This document shows positions 23,801 through 37,800 of a DNA stretch of 64,000 nt, in pieces. Positions within the stretch are counted from its first letter, which is position 1; each line of letters starts with the position of its first letter. The notes under the pieces were generated by a model that was not told where the DNA came from, searched no databases, and saw only the letters and a program-made list of their open reading frames with translations. The DNA comes from Drosophila persimilis (Eukaryota > Arthropoda > Insecta > Diptera > Drosophilidae): assembly GCF_003286085.1 (NCBI RefSeq), contig NW_020825289.1, positions 12,958,001 through 13,022,000 of the forward strand, in the 5' to 3' direction. The position numbers and the translations under genes are program-made.

Positions 23801-26800
23801 ATCGAGCAGCGAGCGTAGCAGCAAGCAGCAAAAGCAACAAGAATGGCAAGGATAACCGCACCCGCAACCCAACCCCCAACTGTCGCCCACTCCGAGGGCC
23901 GAGGAGGAAGACTTTTAGTGGCAACTCTGGTGGCGCATTTGCTTGCTGGCTTGCTGGCTTGCTTTGATTCGTTCCTTCTTGATACTGTGGCATCCGACGC
24001 TCTGTTGTTGTATGTAAGCCAAGCCACAATCGCAATCTCCAATAAACACCCGGCTCTGCGCTCTCTGCGCACACACACACACACACGCACGCACGCTCAC
24101 ACTGAAACAGAGAACGCCGCCATCATGACTAAGCGATTAGAGGAAGAAGGAAGGAGAGCAATGGAGCCATGGCAGGCCCCACTCACAGTCACCCTCGCAC
24201 TCGCAGAATCACTCCTACAGTGAGAGTCAGTGCTGCCAGGCCTTGTCCATTAAAGCTCACTAGATTTGGCTTAAGAAACAATTAAAAACTAACGAAATAG
24301 ATCCCAGAGTTTGTTTGAATATGTGCTCAAATGAAGGGCGACTTTGCATGTGTAGGCATAGTCATTTAGTCAGTTAGTGCAACAACTTAATTCCCTTCAA
24401 AAATATTTCGAATCATGATCAAAGCGATCCGTTAACTTCCTTTAAAGCTAGACAGTTTTTGGTCAAATGAAGAAACCGAATGAACAAATTTATTCGGATC
24501 CTTTGGGATCGATTCTCAATAGATATCTGCAATGGAATGCTCTACATTTTTGTAAAAATTCAGTAGCCAATATATCTAGTGGGAAAACCACTAGACAGGC
24601 AACACTGTTGGTGTGACGCAGCTGCGCGGCTTGCGCTCGTATAATCGTCTTGGGCTTTGACATTTTGTTTTTGTTTTATAATACCTGGGTGATGCTGGTG
24701 CCTTTGGATTTGCCATGCCTTCTGCCCTCTTCCAACGGGCCACAGCGGACGACGCCTTCCCGCCGAACTTTCCCCCCTCACTGTTGCCCCCACTGTCGAG
24801 GGTCTTCCCACTCAACTGTAATTGCATTTGAGGGTAAACTGTTCCTTCTTATGGCTATTGCTTGTGATCGGGATGTGTGGCTGTCTACGAACCCAAAAGT
24901 ATGAGAATTTGCACACATATTGGTGTTTAAACTTATGAACATATGTGTGTATCTGTGTGTTACAAAGGAGGAACTAATTACCTCCTAAGTATTGAGTGAA
25001 GTGAATACCATTCGAACCATTCGGTTCGAGATAAAGGGTATTAGTACGTCGATATGCATTTATCCGATAGATAAATGTGCATACATCTAAGTTTACATAT
25101 GTGCGGATATCATATATGTATGCATACGAACAAAGGAAACTCTCGAAATCCAAAGTACTGAATAGAATTTCGCATTACCCCAAAGGTTCGAAACGAAAAG
25201 GCTAAACAAAAAAAAGTCCGAAAATCCACTGATCCAATAATCAATAAAGGTTGCTGCTACTGGGTGGCTGCCCCCAGTTTTTGAGGGGGTTTGTGGGGAT
25301 CTGGAAGGGAGAGTTTTGAACTCCCGACTTCACTGAGGAGCTTTTGGTATGCTTAATGCGCCGACATTAACTTTGTAACAAATGAGATGTCGGAATACAA
25401 CGTTCAGCTGGCAGAAGTTTATACTCTGAAAAGTCAAAGCGCTTTGCCGCGATGGCCACGCCCACCACACTGCAGGAGGGAGGAGCGTGCGAGCGAGAGA
25501 GAGAGTCAAGAGAAGAGAGAAAGAGAGAAAGGAGAAAGCAGAAAGAGAGAGACATAGTCGGAGGGTTGGTTCTTGACATTTGATACATACACAACACACA
25601 CATACACATGCGAGCATGGACATACAAATATAGATACGTATGTATGTATGTGTACATATTCGTGCCTTGGGTCGGTCTCCATCAAGTCAAGGGCGAGCAG
25701 TGCAGGCTGGCTGGCTGTGCACTTTATTTAATCAATCAAAACTCGCAATTCAATTATTCACAGGAAAATTTTGAGCTTCTGGATGGAGTCATTGAAGGTG
25801 CGGACTCAGAGCTGATACTAGATCATGAGAAGTACGCCCAGGACCAGGAGTAGCATAGTCCCAGGTTCCCGTCTGCTGTCGCAATACTTTCTCGGAATCC
25901 TCTGTAATCGCTAGATTAGAGCATGAACATGGTAGTGCTGGAGATTACAGCACACGTGGAGTAGTTCTTTGAATTTGTCCACTTTGAATTGGGGCTGTGA
26001 AGTTAGAGAGTACTTGATAAGTCTTCACAAAGTGTTGTAGTATACAGATATTTAAAACTTATGTAGAGGTCAGTAGCTTCTCTGTAGAATAAGATACCCG
26101 GTACTCAGTATCTATATAGCTATGTAAATATATAAATTTCTTATCTATATCTACGCTTTTTAGCAATGAAAAGTCCAGGTGTGATGGCAGGTGACAAACA
26201 AGGCGGGACTAACACTAAAAAATACACTACATATGGACATTTCCAATCTGACCTTAAAAATGTTTAACAAAAAAGCCTAATTCCGCGATAAAAAAAGTTT
26301 AAAATTATTGTCGTCCTCGAGATTGGGCCAATTTTCTAGGATTTTTTTAGATAGTTCAATACGTTAGAGAGACTTTGAGGTTTTACGACTTGGACAATAG
26401 GACGAAGGTCTTAGCCTGGTTACACTCGAAGAAGTGTAATACCGACCTTAAAACTTTTTTTCTAGGACTGGTTAACCCTTATCATCCCAGTTGTATCATC
26501 TATAACTTATCGTAGGTTTAAGTTCAATTAGTATTTAATATTCAAGATCCATTTTCATACTTTATTTTCGCAAAATTAGAACTAACTAAATGCACTTTGA
26601 TATTCCACTAGAAATTCACACAGAATTATACATAGCATTAAAATAATATATTTAAAATTCATAAAAGCTAACATTTTTATGCGCCGAATTTAAACTTATT
26701 GACATCTAAATAGGCGTCAGGGCATACTTGTCACCAAGGAACTACCAGTGCCGTTTCCAACGATTCGGGGAAGTTTTCTGTTTCCGTATCTTTTTTTCCG

Positions 26801-28659
26801 AAATCCCCCAAACATTCTCAATTGGGCTTAATCCCAGCTTTTCAGCTGCTTGCAGTGGTGGAATGGGGTGTGGCAAATATTTGAAACACACCAGTCTAAA
26901 CACAAAATCCGGTTACTCCTCCACTATAATCTCGATAATCGAGGCGTCAATGAAGAGGTACAAACGGATGGCTAATCAGTCAGCCGGTTCTGATTAAGAA
27001 TATATACACATACATACGAGCACATACATATGCTTTCGTTTGGCTTTTATACACCTGTACTTGTCGAGTACCGTGTATAATAGATGGAAACTCTTTTCGC
27101 AGTTGCTACGTATAAACCATTAAAATTCAATTGAAAAACGCAATGAATATTTGGAAATTAAATTTAAATATTATATTAATTATTTTAAGTTAAATCATTA
27201 ACATTGCAGCTAGATCTTCAGCTATGGACTATCTGGACCCTAATATTTATTTCTTTAATGCGTATCTGAAATGCATCTTTTACTTTTATTTTATTTTTTT
27301 AAGTAAACATTTTTCTTCTAAAATAGTAACATTTCTGTCGAAGACTATAAGAACTTAAGATAGTGGAATTTCTACAGACTTTTCCGCGCAAGCATTGATT
27401 TTATTCTCATTTAACCCAACTATTATTTTGCTGACCGACTTCTCATCTCAATTAATAAAAAGAAAGATCTCTAATTTCGTTTCAGAAATTCACAAAATGC
27501 CCTTCTTCTTGTATTATGAAACTTGAGTTTGAGTAGGAGTAGGAATACCCGACTACCAAGGCTTGGTTTAATTCTAATCGTCATCTATTAACCAAATAAA
27601 AGTATAATATTTCCAAGTAAACATGCACTGCTATCAATTAAAAAGTCACAAAGCAGCCAAAGGGCTTTAAAGGATTTTTAAAAGGCGTGTGTACATACAC
27701 ATACATAAATGTAATATCAGGTAAATTTCAATAAATACATCAACTTTGAGAGGTAGTCATGGGAAACAAAGAGCAATTATTGAACGCCTTGTTTGACCCT
27801 TCAGGCTCAGATACTAGTACGCTTTCCTCCCCTTGCTGGCAATTGTGGGCCTGGACTTGGACATGGCATGTTTGCATTTCCAAATGGATAAACAATACAA
27901 ACCCACTGCATCTGACACTGAACCGTTGACTCGTGGAAGTTAGTCTAGAAAATAGGATACATTTCCCATACTGCACATCGTTCTGTAATTGAGGAACGGA
28001 ACGGAAACGGTAAGGATCGAGGAGTGACACACTTAGACAATTGAGGAAGGCACCGTGACTATTTTTTTATATTTCCATTAACGTAGAAATCTATGGGTTT
28101 GTTCAATTGATCGGTGTTTTGTTTTATTTGTTGTTTGATGCTTGTATGGGCTTTAATTTGAATATTTATTTACAATTTTTATTTAAGACTCGTTCCCCTC
28201 GTTCAAGTCATATAGTAACAGTTGCAATAAACAGCTTTCAACTTATTGCTTACATGTCTCAATATAATTTACAAGAAAAACTTACTTAACTCTAGTTTCT
28301 GTTGTTCTGCTTTTGTCTCTGTACTTTACGCATTTAATTTACGCATATTTATGATTTGCCTTTTTATTTTTTGATGCTTCGTTTATTCGTATGTGTATTT
28401 TACTAGTGAGAATATTGGGTGGTTAATTGAGAGTATGTATATATAATCACTATATATATATATATATATCTATCTGACTTCTGAGTACCAGCTTCAACAT
28501 TTCTTTAATTTATGTACGTTCATTATTGGGCTTTTAACTATGCGCTTGCGTTATGTTTTTCTTTTGTTTTGTTGTATAAATAAAATAGAATATTTTTGCT
28601 TTTGCTTCGCTTCGAATAATACATGCCATTATACATATACAAAATCTGGATTATGATTC
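20830..28659. other. Gene-poor region between Hr51 and Arf51F
   Basis: About 7.8 kb without a recognisable gene. Contents seen: a fragment related to the dispersed repeat near 22250-22320; a GAGC-type minisatellite near 23770-23815; CA/GA-rich tracts near 24070-24100 and 25490-25560; and a transposase relic near 26735-26890. Sequence around 23340-24200 is richer in G/C and could include distal 5' UTR or promoter of Hr51, but I see no splice chain to prove it. Confidence 0.5.
26735..26890 (-). mobile_element. Tc1/mariner transposase relic (C-terminal part)
   Basis: On the minus strand a short frame reads ...LGLSPIENVWGISEKKIRK. This matches the conserved C-terminal block of Tc1-like transposases (PDLNPIENxWG), in which the E is the third catalytic acid in many families. 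Upstream sequence is frame-broken and no intact element or clear terminal repeats were found, so this is a dead fragment. Confidence 0.6.
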
Positions 28660-29429
<770 letters not shown>

Positions 29430-30391
29430 CTAGCCAATCTGTAAATTGAATAAATGTAAAGTGATATACATATACATAAGTAGATAAGTGTCTATTGGAA
29501 TAGAGCCAGAGCCAGGGTCAGTTGGTTTGCAGATAGTGCTGGATGGGAGTTCACGTATCAAAAATAAATACGTTGCCACGAGGAGGCGCAATCCATACAC
29601 GTACATACGATACGACACGAGTATGTACCACAATGCGTCAACGGAAGTAGGAGCATTATTTTGCATAATAATTCAACTTACATTGTGTTGTGTGCTTAAC
29701 TGCCAGCGACAACACCATAGCCAGCGTTAAACTCGAACTCAGAGAGAGAGCGAGAGAGAAAGGGGCAGGGGCAAAAGCAGAATTTATCAGTTCTGTTCAG
29801 CGAAGAGCTTCATTCAATTGGCCGCTTGGGCGCACAAACAGCAAAGCAGAGCAGAGCAGATAAAGTGAGCATAAATTAAACAAAAAAAGTTATCTCGATT
29901 GCAGAACTCAAGGCGTGTGCAGGGGTCTGACTGGATGCATTTAACAGAGATCAGAATGTCGAAGGTACAGCTAAAGCCGGCTTGGGTTTGGGTTCAGGTT
30001 TGGGCTTGGGTCAATATCATAGAAGCGTTTTGAGGAATTTCAGTGCTTCTTGCCTAACACGTCACATACACGCCCGAAATACACCAATACATATACACAC
30101 CCAATGTCTTGATGATTATGATTACGCACCAATTCGATCGACGCGCGCCTAATATAGTTAAGCATAAAGTGCCAACGTGTAGTGGGCAGACACCAAATGC
30201 ATTTGCAAAAATAAAACTGCTAAAAAACTAAGCTAACAACAACAATTTCGCACTAAATCTTTATTTGTATTTTACATACACGAAGCAATGTGACCGTAAG
30301 CGAAAGCGATGTCAAGAATATGGGCTAAAAAATACCAACTGCCAACTGGGAACATACTGAATTAATACATACATGGTACTCTGAAAATTGT

Positions 30392-30449
30392 TCATTCGCC
30401 GCATTGCTTATGGTGCTATGACACTAGAATTTGCTAATGCGGCGAATGA
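30392..30449. repeat. Perfect 14-base inverted repeat (hairpin)
   Basis: Left arm TCATTCGCCGCATT (30392-30405) and right arm AATGCGGCGAATGA (30436-30449) are exact reverse complements with a 30-base loop. Its function is unknown. Confidence 0.7.
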
Positions 30450-30769
30450 GGCCATAAAGACATATCAAGGGGGGTCCATGAAAGAACTTCAACAAGCTAT
30501 GCAAAGAAATGGCTGAATATGATAAATCATCAAGTCTCTTTTGTTCATTTTATTGTCGTTTCCCATAATTTTGTTGATCGTGATCAAACACTCAAAGCAG
30601 CTATTCGCAAGACGCAACACCCTGCGTCTGCGCATGTAAGCGCAGTGTAAACGGCTATTAGTGTGCTAACGATGTTTCAGAAAAAACATCGCTTTCTTAT
30701 CGATGTTGCAATCGATGTTTCTCCAGATTTAATAATTATTCTTATTGGGATTTACCATCTAATTTTTGT

Positions 30770-31160
30770 TTGTTTTAGTCAAAAAAAATGGGAGTACTTA
30801 AAAGTAGTTAGTCTTGTAGAAAATGTATTTATCAATAGAATAAAACTATGTGGGCAGGGCTGAGGAAATTAGTTATAACTTATAACTTCCTCAGTATATT
30901 TTCGGGATATTTTTTAAATGAGACGGTATATTTTGATATATTTCTGAAGGTCGGGCGGTATAAATTTTATCAACTAAAACAACATTAGCGTACTTTGTTG
31001 GAAATTTCCGCAAAAACGAAATAAAGACAGCCACGAAAACGTCTGCACACAATGCGCCACGGTGGAGGCCAATAACAGAGAAGCAGACACAGCAGTAGCA
31101 GAAGGAGGAAGAAGCAATTCGTCAGTATATTTACGGTATATTTATATATTACGGTCACAC
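30770..31160. repeat. Dispersed repeat, copy C
   Basis: tttagtcaaaa, gtacttaaaagtag and actatgtgggcagggct follow copies A/B in order. Then cagtatattttcgggatatt at 30893 and gagacggtatat correspond to the tail of copy B. A second piece at 31117-31145 repeats 28 bases of the copy-B tail exactly, just before the Motif-1-like site. Confidence 0.6.
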
Positions 31161-31162
31161 TC
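31152..31162 (+). promoter_or_regulatory. Motif-1-like core promoter element
   Basis: CGGTCACACTC differs from YGGTCACACTR (bound by M1BP at TATA-less fly promoters) only in the last base. It lies ~715 bases upstream of the babo ATG and could mark the start of babo transcription. Confidence 0.4.
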
Positions 31163-31875
31163 AACGTGTGTCAAAAATTGTTGTTGCTGCACGCATATAC
31201 GCGAATTTTTCGCTGCACAAAATTCAGCATTTTAACATAAAAATAACTGCAATTAAAACAAACAGCTAAGTGCACAATAAGCTTACAAGTGCCGGTCACA
31301 ATTTTGAATAAGAGATTGTTGTCAATCCACGCGCGATAGTGCGGAAATCACGTGATGAAAATACGCCTGAAAATTGCCCTCGTCCGTGAAATGTGATATA
31401 GTTTTTCTTCCAATTGGGTGGAAATTGGCTTAATATTAGACTGCATCGAGTGCCGCAGTGTTTTGATCAGTGGAACACCCCAAGCCATGCAGCGGCAAAA
31501 TGTGAACCTGTTTGGACGTACTCAGTGCGAGTCCTACGCGATAAATGCGCAGTACAGGGGAAATTAGAGGCCGTCTGCAGAGGACTTCTTCCTCCGGCCC
31601 TCCCCACTCGCACGGGCACGGCCCAATCGGTCCCGCTCTCGCTCCACGTATTCCTGGCATACGAGGAATAAGAAGCAAATAAATTGCATCCAATCCAGTC
31701 CAGACTTTGAACTTGCACTTGTGTGCGTGTGTGTGTGCCCGCCCGCTTCTTTATGTGCATGTGTGTGTGTACGGAAAACAAAAGAAAAGCCCCCAGCGTG
31801 ATAGGCGCAGGGGAAGCAGCGACAAAAGAAGCGAAAACCAGCCCCTGCCCCGTCTATAATCAATACAAAGACACG

Positions 31876-34800
31876 ATGTTCTCCCTGCCCTGGCTGCTCC
31901 TCATGGGCGCTCTGCTGCTCCTCAGCTCCAGCAGCGGTAAGTCGTGTTTCCGGTGGGGATGGGAGGATGGAGCTCGGGGCGGCCCTCGTGCGCTTGCCTC
32001 AGGTGCGAAACTAACCTAATTTCCGACACACTTTGCAGCCACCCCAATTGAATTGGTCATGAATACCAGTTCCTCGATCGGGGCCACCACCCCCGAAGCA
32101 GGCAAGTGGCAGCCACCACCAGAAGCAGCAGCAGTAGCAGCAACGACGACGACAAGGGCGCCAACGGTGAAAGCAGACGAAACAGCTGGCCAGGCTTATC
32201 TAACAAAATCGACGTCGCCATCGCCGACGACGTTGTCCGCTGATAACAGGAGCCATGACAGCAACATCAACAGCAATAACAAAAGCAGCCTCAACAATAG
32301 CAATAGCCACGGCTACAGCAACAACAGTGCAGTGGCTATGCTGCTGCCGCAAGACGGCGATGGATCAGCCGCTGCCCCACAGCCGCACGTCACGCAGTTG
32401 CCACCCTACGTGCCGCAACAGCAACAGAGCAGCAAGAAGCACGACAGTAAGTCCAAAGGCAGTAGGGGATCAGATCAGATATGGCCAGGCCAGACGAAAG
32501 CGCTTAATGAATGGAGAGCAGCAGTTGAAGAGGCAGCAGCCATGCCTTCGCGTGACTGTAACACCTCAAAGACTTTGAATGGAGCTGAAAAGCCCGCCGG
32601 CCGTCTGGGTCGTCTACATTACCATTACGAACTCCAACTCCAACTCCAGCTCCGTCCCTGTCTCTGTCTCCAGCTCCGTCTGGCCTCGTGACGTCAGCGC
32701 TCGGTGTCAATGAGCTGCAGTCGCTAGCCAGACAACTCTCGTGCCCCACTCTCACTCCCACGGCATTCCGCAACCAGACACCCCCATCTACTGCATTCAC
32801 TGGGTGCATTGCCGCCTGCATTGCATGCAGTTGCACTTGCAACGGCCTGCACTCGACTCGGAACCGGCAGAAAAAAAACCCCGGCCCGGGTAGCAAGCAG
32901 GGAGGAGTGGCAAAAAACTGGTCGCTTCTGTCTGGCCCTCCACTTTACACTTGTCTTCCTTTCATCGTCTGCTTTTGTTAATGCTAAATGCTAAATGCTT
33001 TTGTTTTTGTTTTATCGCGCTTTACCTCTGCCTCTGCCTCTGCGGTGCGTTAGCGTGTGCTTCGCCAGCCGTCCTCTGGGCATGGTTATTGGCAGTACGC
33101 CCTGCGGTTATCATCAGTCAAGAAGTTTCGATTGAACAGCATTTGATTTATGATGTGCTAAGCATTAATTTTCCCATTAGTTTATATTTCCCAGAGAGTA
33201 TATGTATATTCTTTCTCGCTTATTTGTAGCTAATTCCGTTCTCTGTCGCTCTTTCTCCCGCTAGAAACCGTAAAATGTCACTGCGACATCTGCAAGGAGA
33301 CGAACCAGATCTGCGAGACGGACGGCTACTGCTTCACGTCGGTGGAGAAGAATGCGGACAACAAGATCATCTTCAGTTTCCGGTAAGTCTCAGCCAGCCC
33401 CAGTCCGGCTCGGCCTGGCCCGGCCCCACTTGTTAGATCATATGTAGGTCTTGCACTACCCGAGAATCGAATATGTATAATCGAGCGGCATCGCTGCCAC
33501 ACACCCTTACTCGGTCCAGATGCCTGAATATGTCGCAGAGCTTTCCGCCAGGCCGCTTCATCTGGTGCAACGAGGGTCGCCATGGCGGACCCACGGCTCG
33601 GCCGGCTGCCCGCAGGGGCGGACACGCCTGTTGCAACGATCGGGACTTCTGCAACCGGCAGCTGCGGCCCGTCATCAAGTACTATGCGGTGGCCACGCCC
33701 ACATGGGAGGATGGTGACAACGATGCCGTGCGGCAGCAGCCATCGGCCACCTTCGAAGGTGCGTGCGCGTCTGCACGTGTTTCTCTCCCGCCCAACTCCC
33801 TCTCCCCCCGCCCGACTCCTACTCTCCCTCTCTCTCTCACTGTCTCTCTTTCTGTCTGACTCGCACGCCGCTCAAGAGTTCCATCGTTCGTTCTTTCGTT
33901 CGTTCTTTGGACTGTATTTTCTTGCCTCGAATGCTCGTTGAGTTCAAGTTCCTGAAATGATCATAACCCGAAATGCAGAGCACTACTAATATACAAAAAA
34001 GCCCACTATAAAAAAAGCAACTAGAGAAACAGAAGCCGATGGGAGAACAGCCTGCAATTAGAGTTTCATATATTGTTTTTTTTGCTTATAATTATAATGT
34101 TTTTATTGCTACTAACCAGACTGAAATTTCCATTAGCAACAAGCGACGTAATACAGAAGCAGCAGTAGCAGCAACGCAACAAAAAAAAGAAGCTGCGGGC
34201 TACGTCATCATCGGCAAAAACAAAACAGAAAACAGAAAACAACAACAACGACAACGACAACAAATTGCCAAGCAATACTAATTTGTTTTAATTGTTATAT
34301 TTTCTCTCTCTCTCTTCTCTTTATCCGTTCTCTCTGTTGTCGAATGTGTTTGCCCCTCGCCTCCTCGCTCGCCTCTCGTTTTCGCTCCTTCTATGATAAC
34401 TGTACCTGTAACTGTGTACCTGTGCCTCTGCCTGTGCCTGTGCCTGTACCTGTACTCCACGGCACTCGACTGGCACACTTTAGTTGCCTCGAATTGAAAT
34501 ACGAACTGCACCGGGAGCCGCTGGAGTGCCTCACCAGCCGCATCAAATATGATTCGTTTAGGATAAAATGTTGTAGGGAAGACTTCTGCAATAAGAATGA
34601 GATTATGAAGAGGATATTTGAAACAGGTACAGCCACAACAACATCAAAGTAACCACAAAAACAAAACAAAACAAAAACCAATCAATCAAAAACAAACAAT
34701 AAATACAATACAATTTCTCTCTTTAGTTTTTGCACAGCCACCGCACACACTCCCTCTCTCTCTCTCTGTCTCTCTCTCCCTTGCTCTTGCTCTCGCTCTC

Positions 34801-37800
34801 GCTCTGTTATTTACTCCTTGCCTAATTATGCACTGCAACAAATAGACAAGCAACAGCAACACACTAGCAACCAAAAACAAATATCCAACATGTAATCCAA
34901 TCCAATAATCCGAAAAACTAATTATTTTAGTTTTGGTCTAGTATAATTATGATTATGATTTTGGTTTTGTTATAATTTCCTTTAGGGTTTGCACAGAAAT
35001 TTGGTTTATTAATATTTTCCATTTCCATTTGCACCTTGTTTGCTTTCCGGGCCTTCTGGTCCCATATTGTTTTTACCGCCTCCCTCTCTCTCCCCCTCCC
35101 CCTCCATCTCCTTACTTCTATCTTTGTCTAAACACACACACAATATACATACAATACGTATACGGAATCGAGCTTACACCCTATCTTAATAAATTACACT
35201 TAACTTTTGCATGCAAATTCGAATCTTGTTTGTAGTTTGTAGATATTTCACTTTCCAGCTATTCCAGGGGATTCTTCTTTGTTTGCTATTTGCAAAGGAA
35301 GGGATTTTATAAGGTTCTGTATTAAATACACTGGTTAGCGGGCGTTTCGAGTGGAGCTCCGTTTGCCCATGGAAGTTTAAGTTTCGGCTGGTGCTAGATG
35401 GACGGAACTTTTTTTTAGAACTTTATCTTTACTGCTTAGAGCTTGTTGTACTCTAGAAACTATTGAAGTTGATTTGCTTATGGTCCTAGTTCTTAAATTT
35501 CGTATATTCTTCTGCACAATCAATTGAGAATCGATTTGATAGCAGGTCTTCTACCAAATGTTAATTAAATGATTTTGCTGAATATTCAAAGAATCTGAAT
35601 CAGTTCTCAGAGTGTGTATTTTGTACACTGTTTGGCCACAGTGGAGGTTCTTTTTATGGAGCTGATTGGGTAGACCCCGGCGTGTGATTTTCGATTGGTC
35701 CCCCGCTGTTTGGTTATAGATTAAACACCCCTCCCCTTAGCTTTTCCCCCCTTTCTTTCCTTGGCGTTTTGAGAACCGAAAACGATATTGCTTTTTGCCA
35801 GTGCACCCTCCAAACAGTGCACACACAGCCCCCTGCCTGACGCTGACGCTGCCGCTGAGTATCCCCACACCTAACCCGAACCCTCTCCTACCCTTGGCGT
35901 ATATAACAATAACCCCCTCCCTTCCGCCTTTAGATGCACACAACGATGCTCTGCAATTAAACAAAACAAACAAAACAGGTGCTACAAAAATTTAGTTAGT
36001 ATGTAAGTGGTAAAAAAACGCAACAAAAACTACAACAAAAGCTGCTTCGCAACTGCACAAAGCAACATCTACAGCCGCAACAAGAAAAACTTACTATTCT
36101 AATCTATAACTATCCAAAGCTAACCCCTAAAAGCCCTACTAGTATTAGTTTAAGTACTAACGCAACAACTTGAAGCAGAACCACACACTAAAGCCTATGA
36201 CTACAAGAATACTAAATATTATGTATGTAGATGCCTGCCCTCAGACCAATTACCACCCCAAGATCCGTCCACCTGTAAATTCCGAACATCGAATGTCTCC
36301 TCACAATGTTGTCCCGATGATTATTGCAATACGCGTGCGAATTACACTGGGCCGATACCAGGTGAGAGTTGCACAGCCACCACACACCCACCAGTCCACC
36401 GAATTACCAAACACCCAAACAGCCACCAACAGCCCATGCCCATGTCCATGCCCATGCAGTCTTGAATCCTCCATCAATGCAGTCCCACCCAACCACGCTC
36501 TTTTCCATTGCACCACATCATTGCGTTGTTTTGTTTCCATATCAAAAAGAAGTATCGCACTTACATACAAGAAAGCTTCCAGGAACACACACACACACAC
36601 CTACATATATATCTATATGTATCTATATACGCGTAAATATGTATGGAGGCCGTAGTGGTTAAAATAATGGGAGTTTATTCAAAAATATGTACATTAAAAC
36701 AGAGAATAAATAAGTGCTACAGCACTCCTATTTTTGTGACCACAACTATACGCTCGCTCACGCATTTGTATACCTGACTAACACGTACGCACACGCACAC
36801 ACACGCTCCAAGAGCCCACTGCTGCTTGTACCCCAGCCAGCCCAGTTCCCACCCCCCCACCAATCAATCACACATGCACATGCCCCCAGTGTTGTTCGTC
36901 TTTTGAGGGAAGATGGTTCGTCCTTGTTCATTCGTAGACTTTCCTCGCCTCCACACATATGCATACACATAAATACATACTCGTATATGTAAATGTAAAT
37001 CACTTTGTTGTCCTGTTTTGTGGCCTCGGCTACTGCACCACCCCGCCATCATTTTCCTCAACAGCGACCTCTCAACTGTCAAACTGTGTCTGCGCGATGT
37101 TTTGCTACGTTTTGTTCTGCTGTCTGCTGACCTTTTGAATCACCATCGTGCATATGGACTTATTAAAAACGCATTCAACAAAAAGTGAAGCCGTTAGCCG
37201 AAGCTTTCCATACCCTTGCAGAACCGTCGATCCTATAAGATACGTGTGTATGTTCATATGTATTTATGTATATTTGCGGTAATAGTGGCATAGTGTTTCA
37301 ATCTCGTGGAATTAACTATTTTTTTCAATCGTTGAGCCTCTCTTCGGTGCTTTGCCAAAACGCATTAAAAAAGGAAGCAAGCAAAAGCAGACTGCAACAA
37401 GAACAAACATGTCTCAAGGGCTGTACTCCAACAGCAAAAGCAAGTACAGAGAATCAGAAGTTAAAGCAGGAGAAGAAGAATTTAAAGAAGTCGTCGCAGT
37501 TGCGAGCTTTATCTACCCGTCTCTTTCTCGTCCACCCACCTACTGTCTGTGCCTGTGTCGGTGTTTACGTGTGTGTGTGTGAGTGTGTCGACCGCCTGTC
37601 TAGGTGTTCTCTTTTCGTTTATGCAGTTTGCTCATTCATTCATTCATGTGCATTGCAGCTCCGACAAAGCTGCAGTTGCAGTCGGCGTCGTCGTTGCCGT
37701 CGCCGTCGCAGTCGCAGTCAAAGCTCGCTCATTTCATTCATTAATGACCGCATTTTTGTCTCGTCTGCAGTTTTTTGTCTGTCTTTATATTCATACCCTT

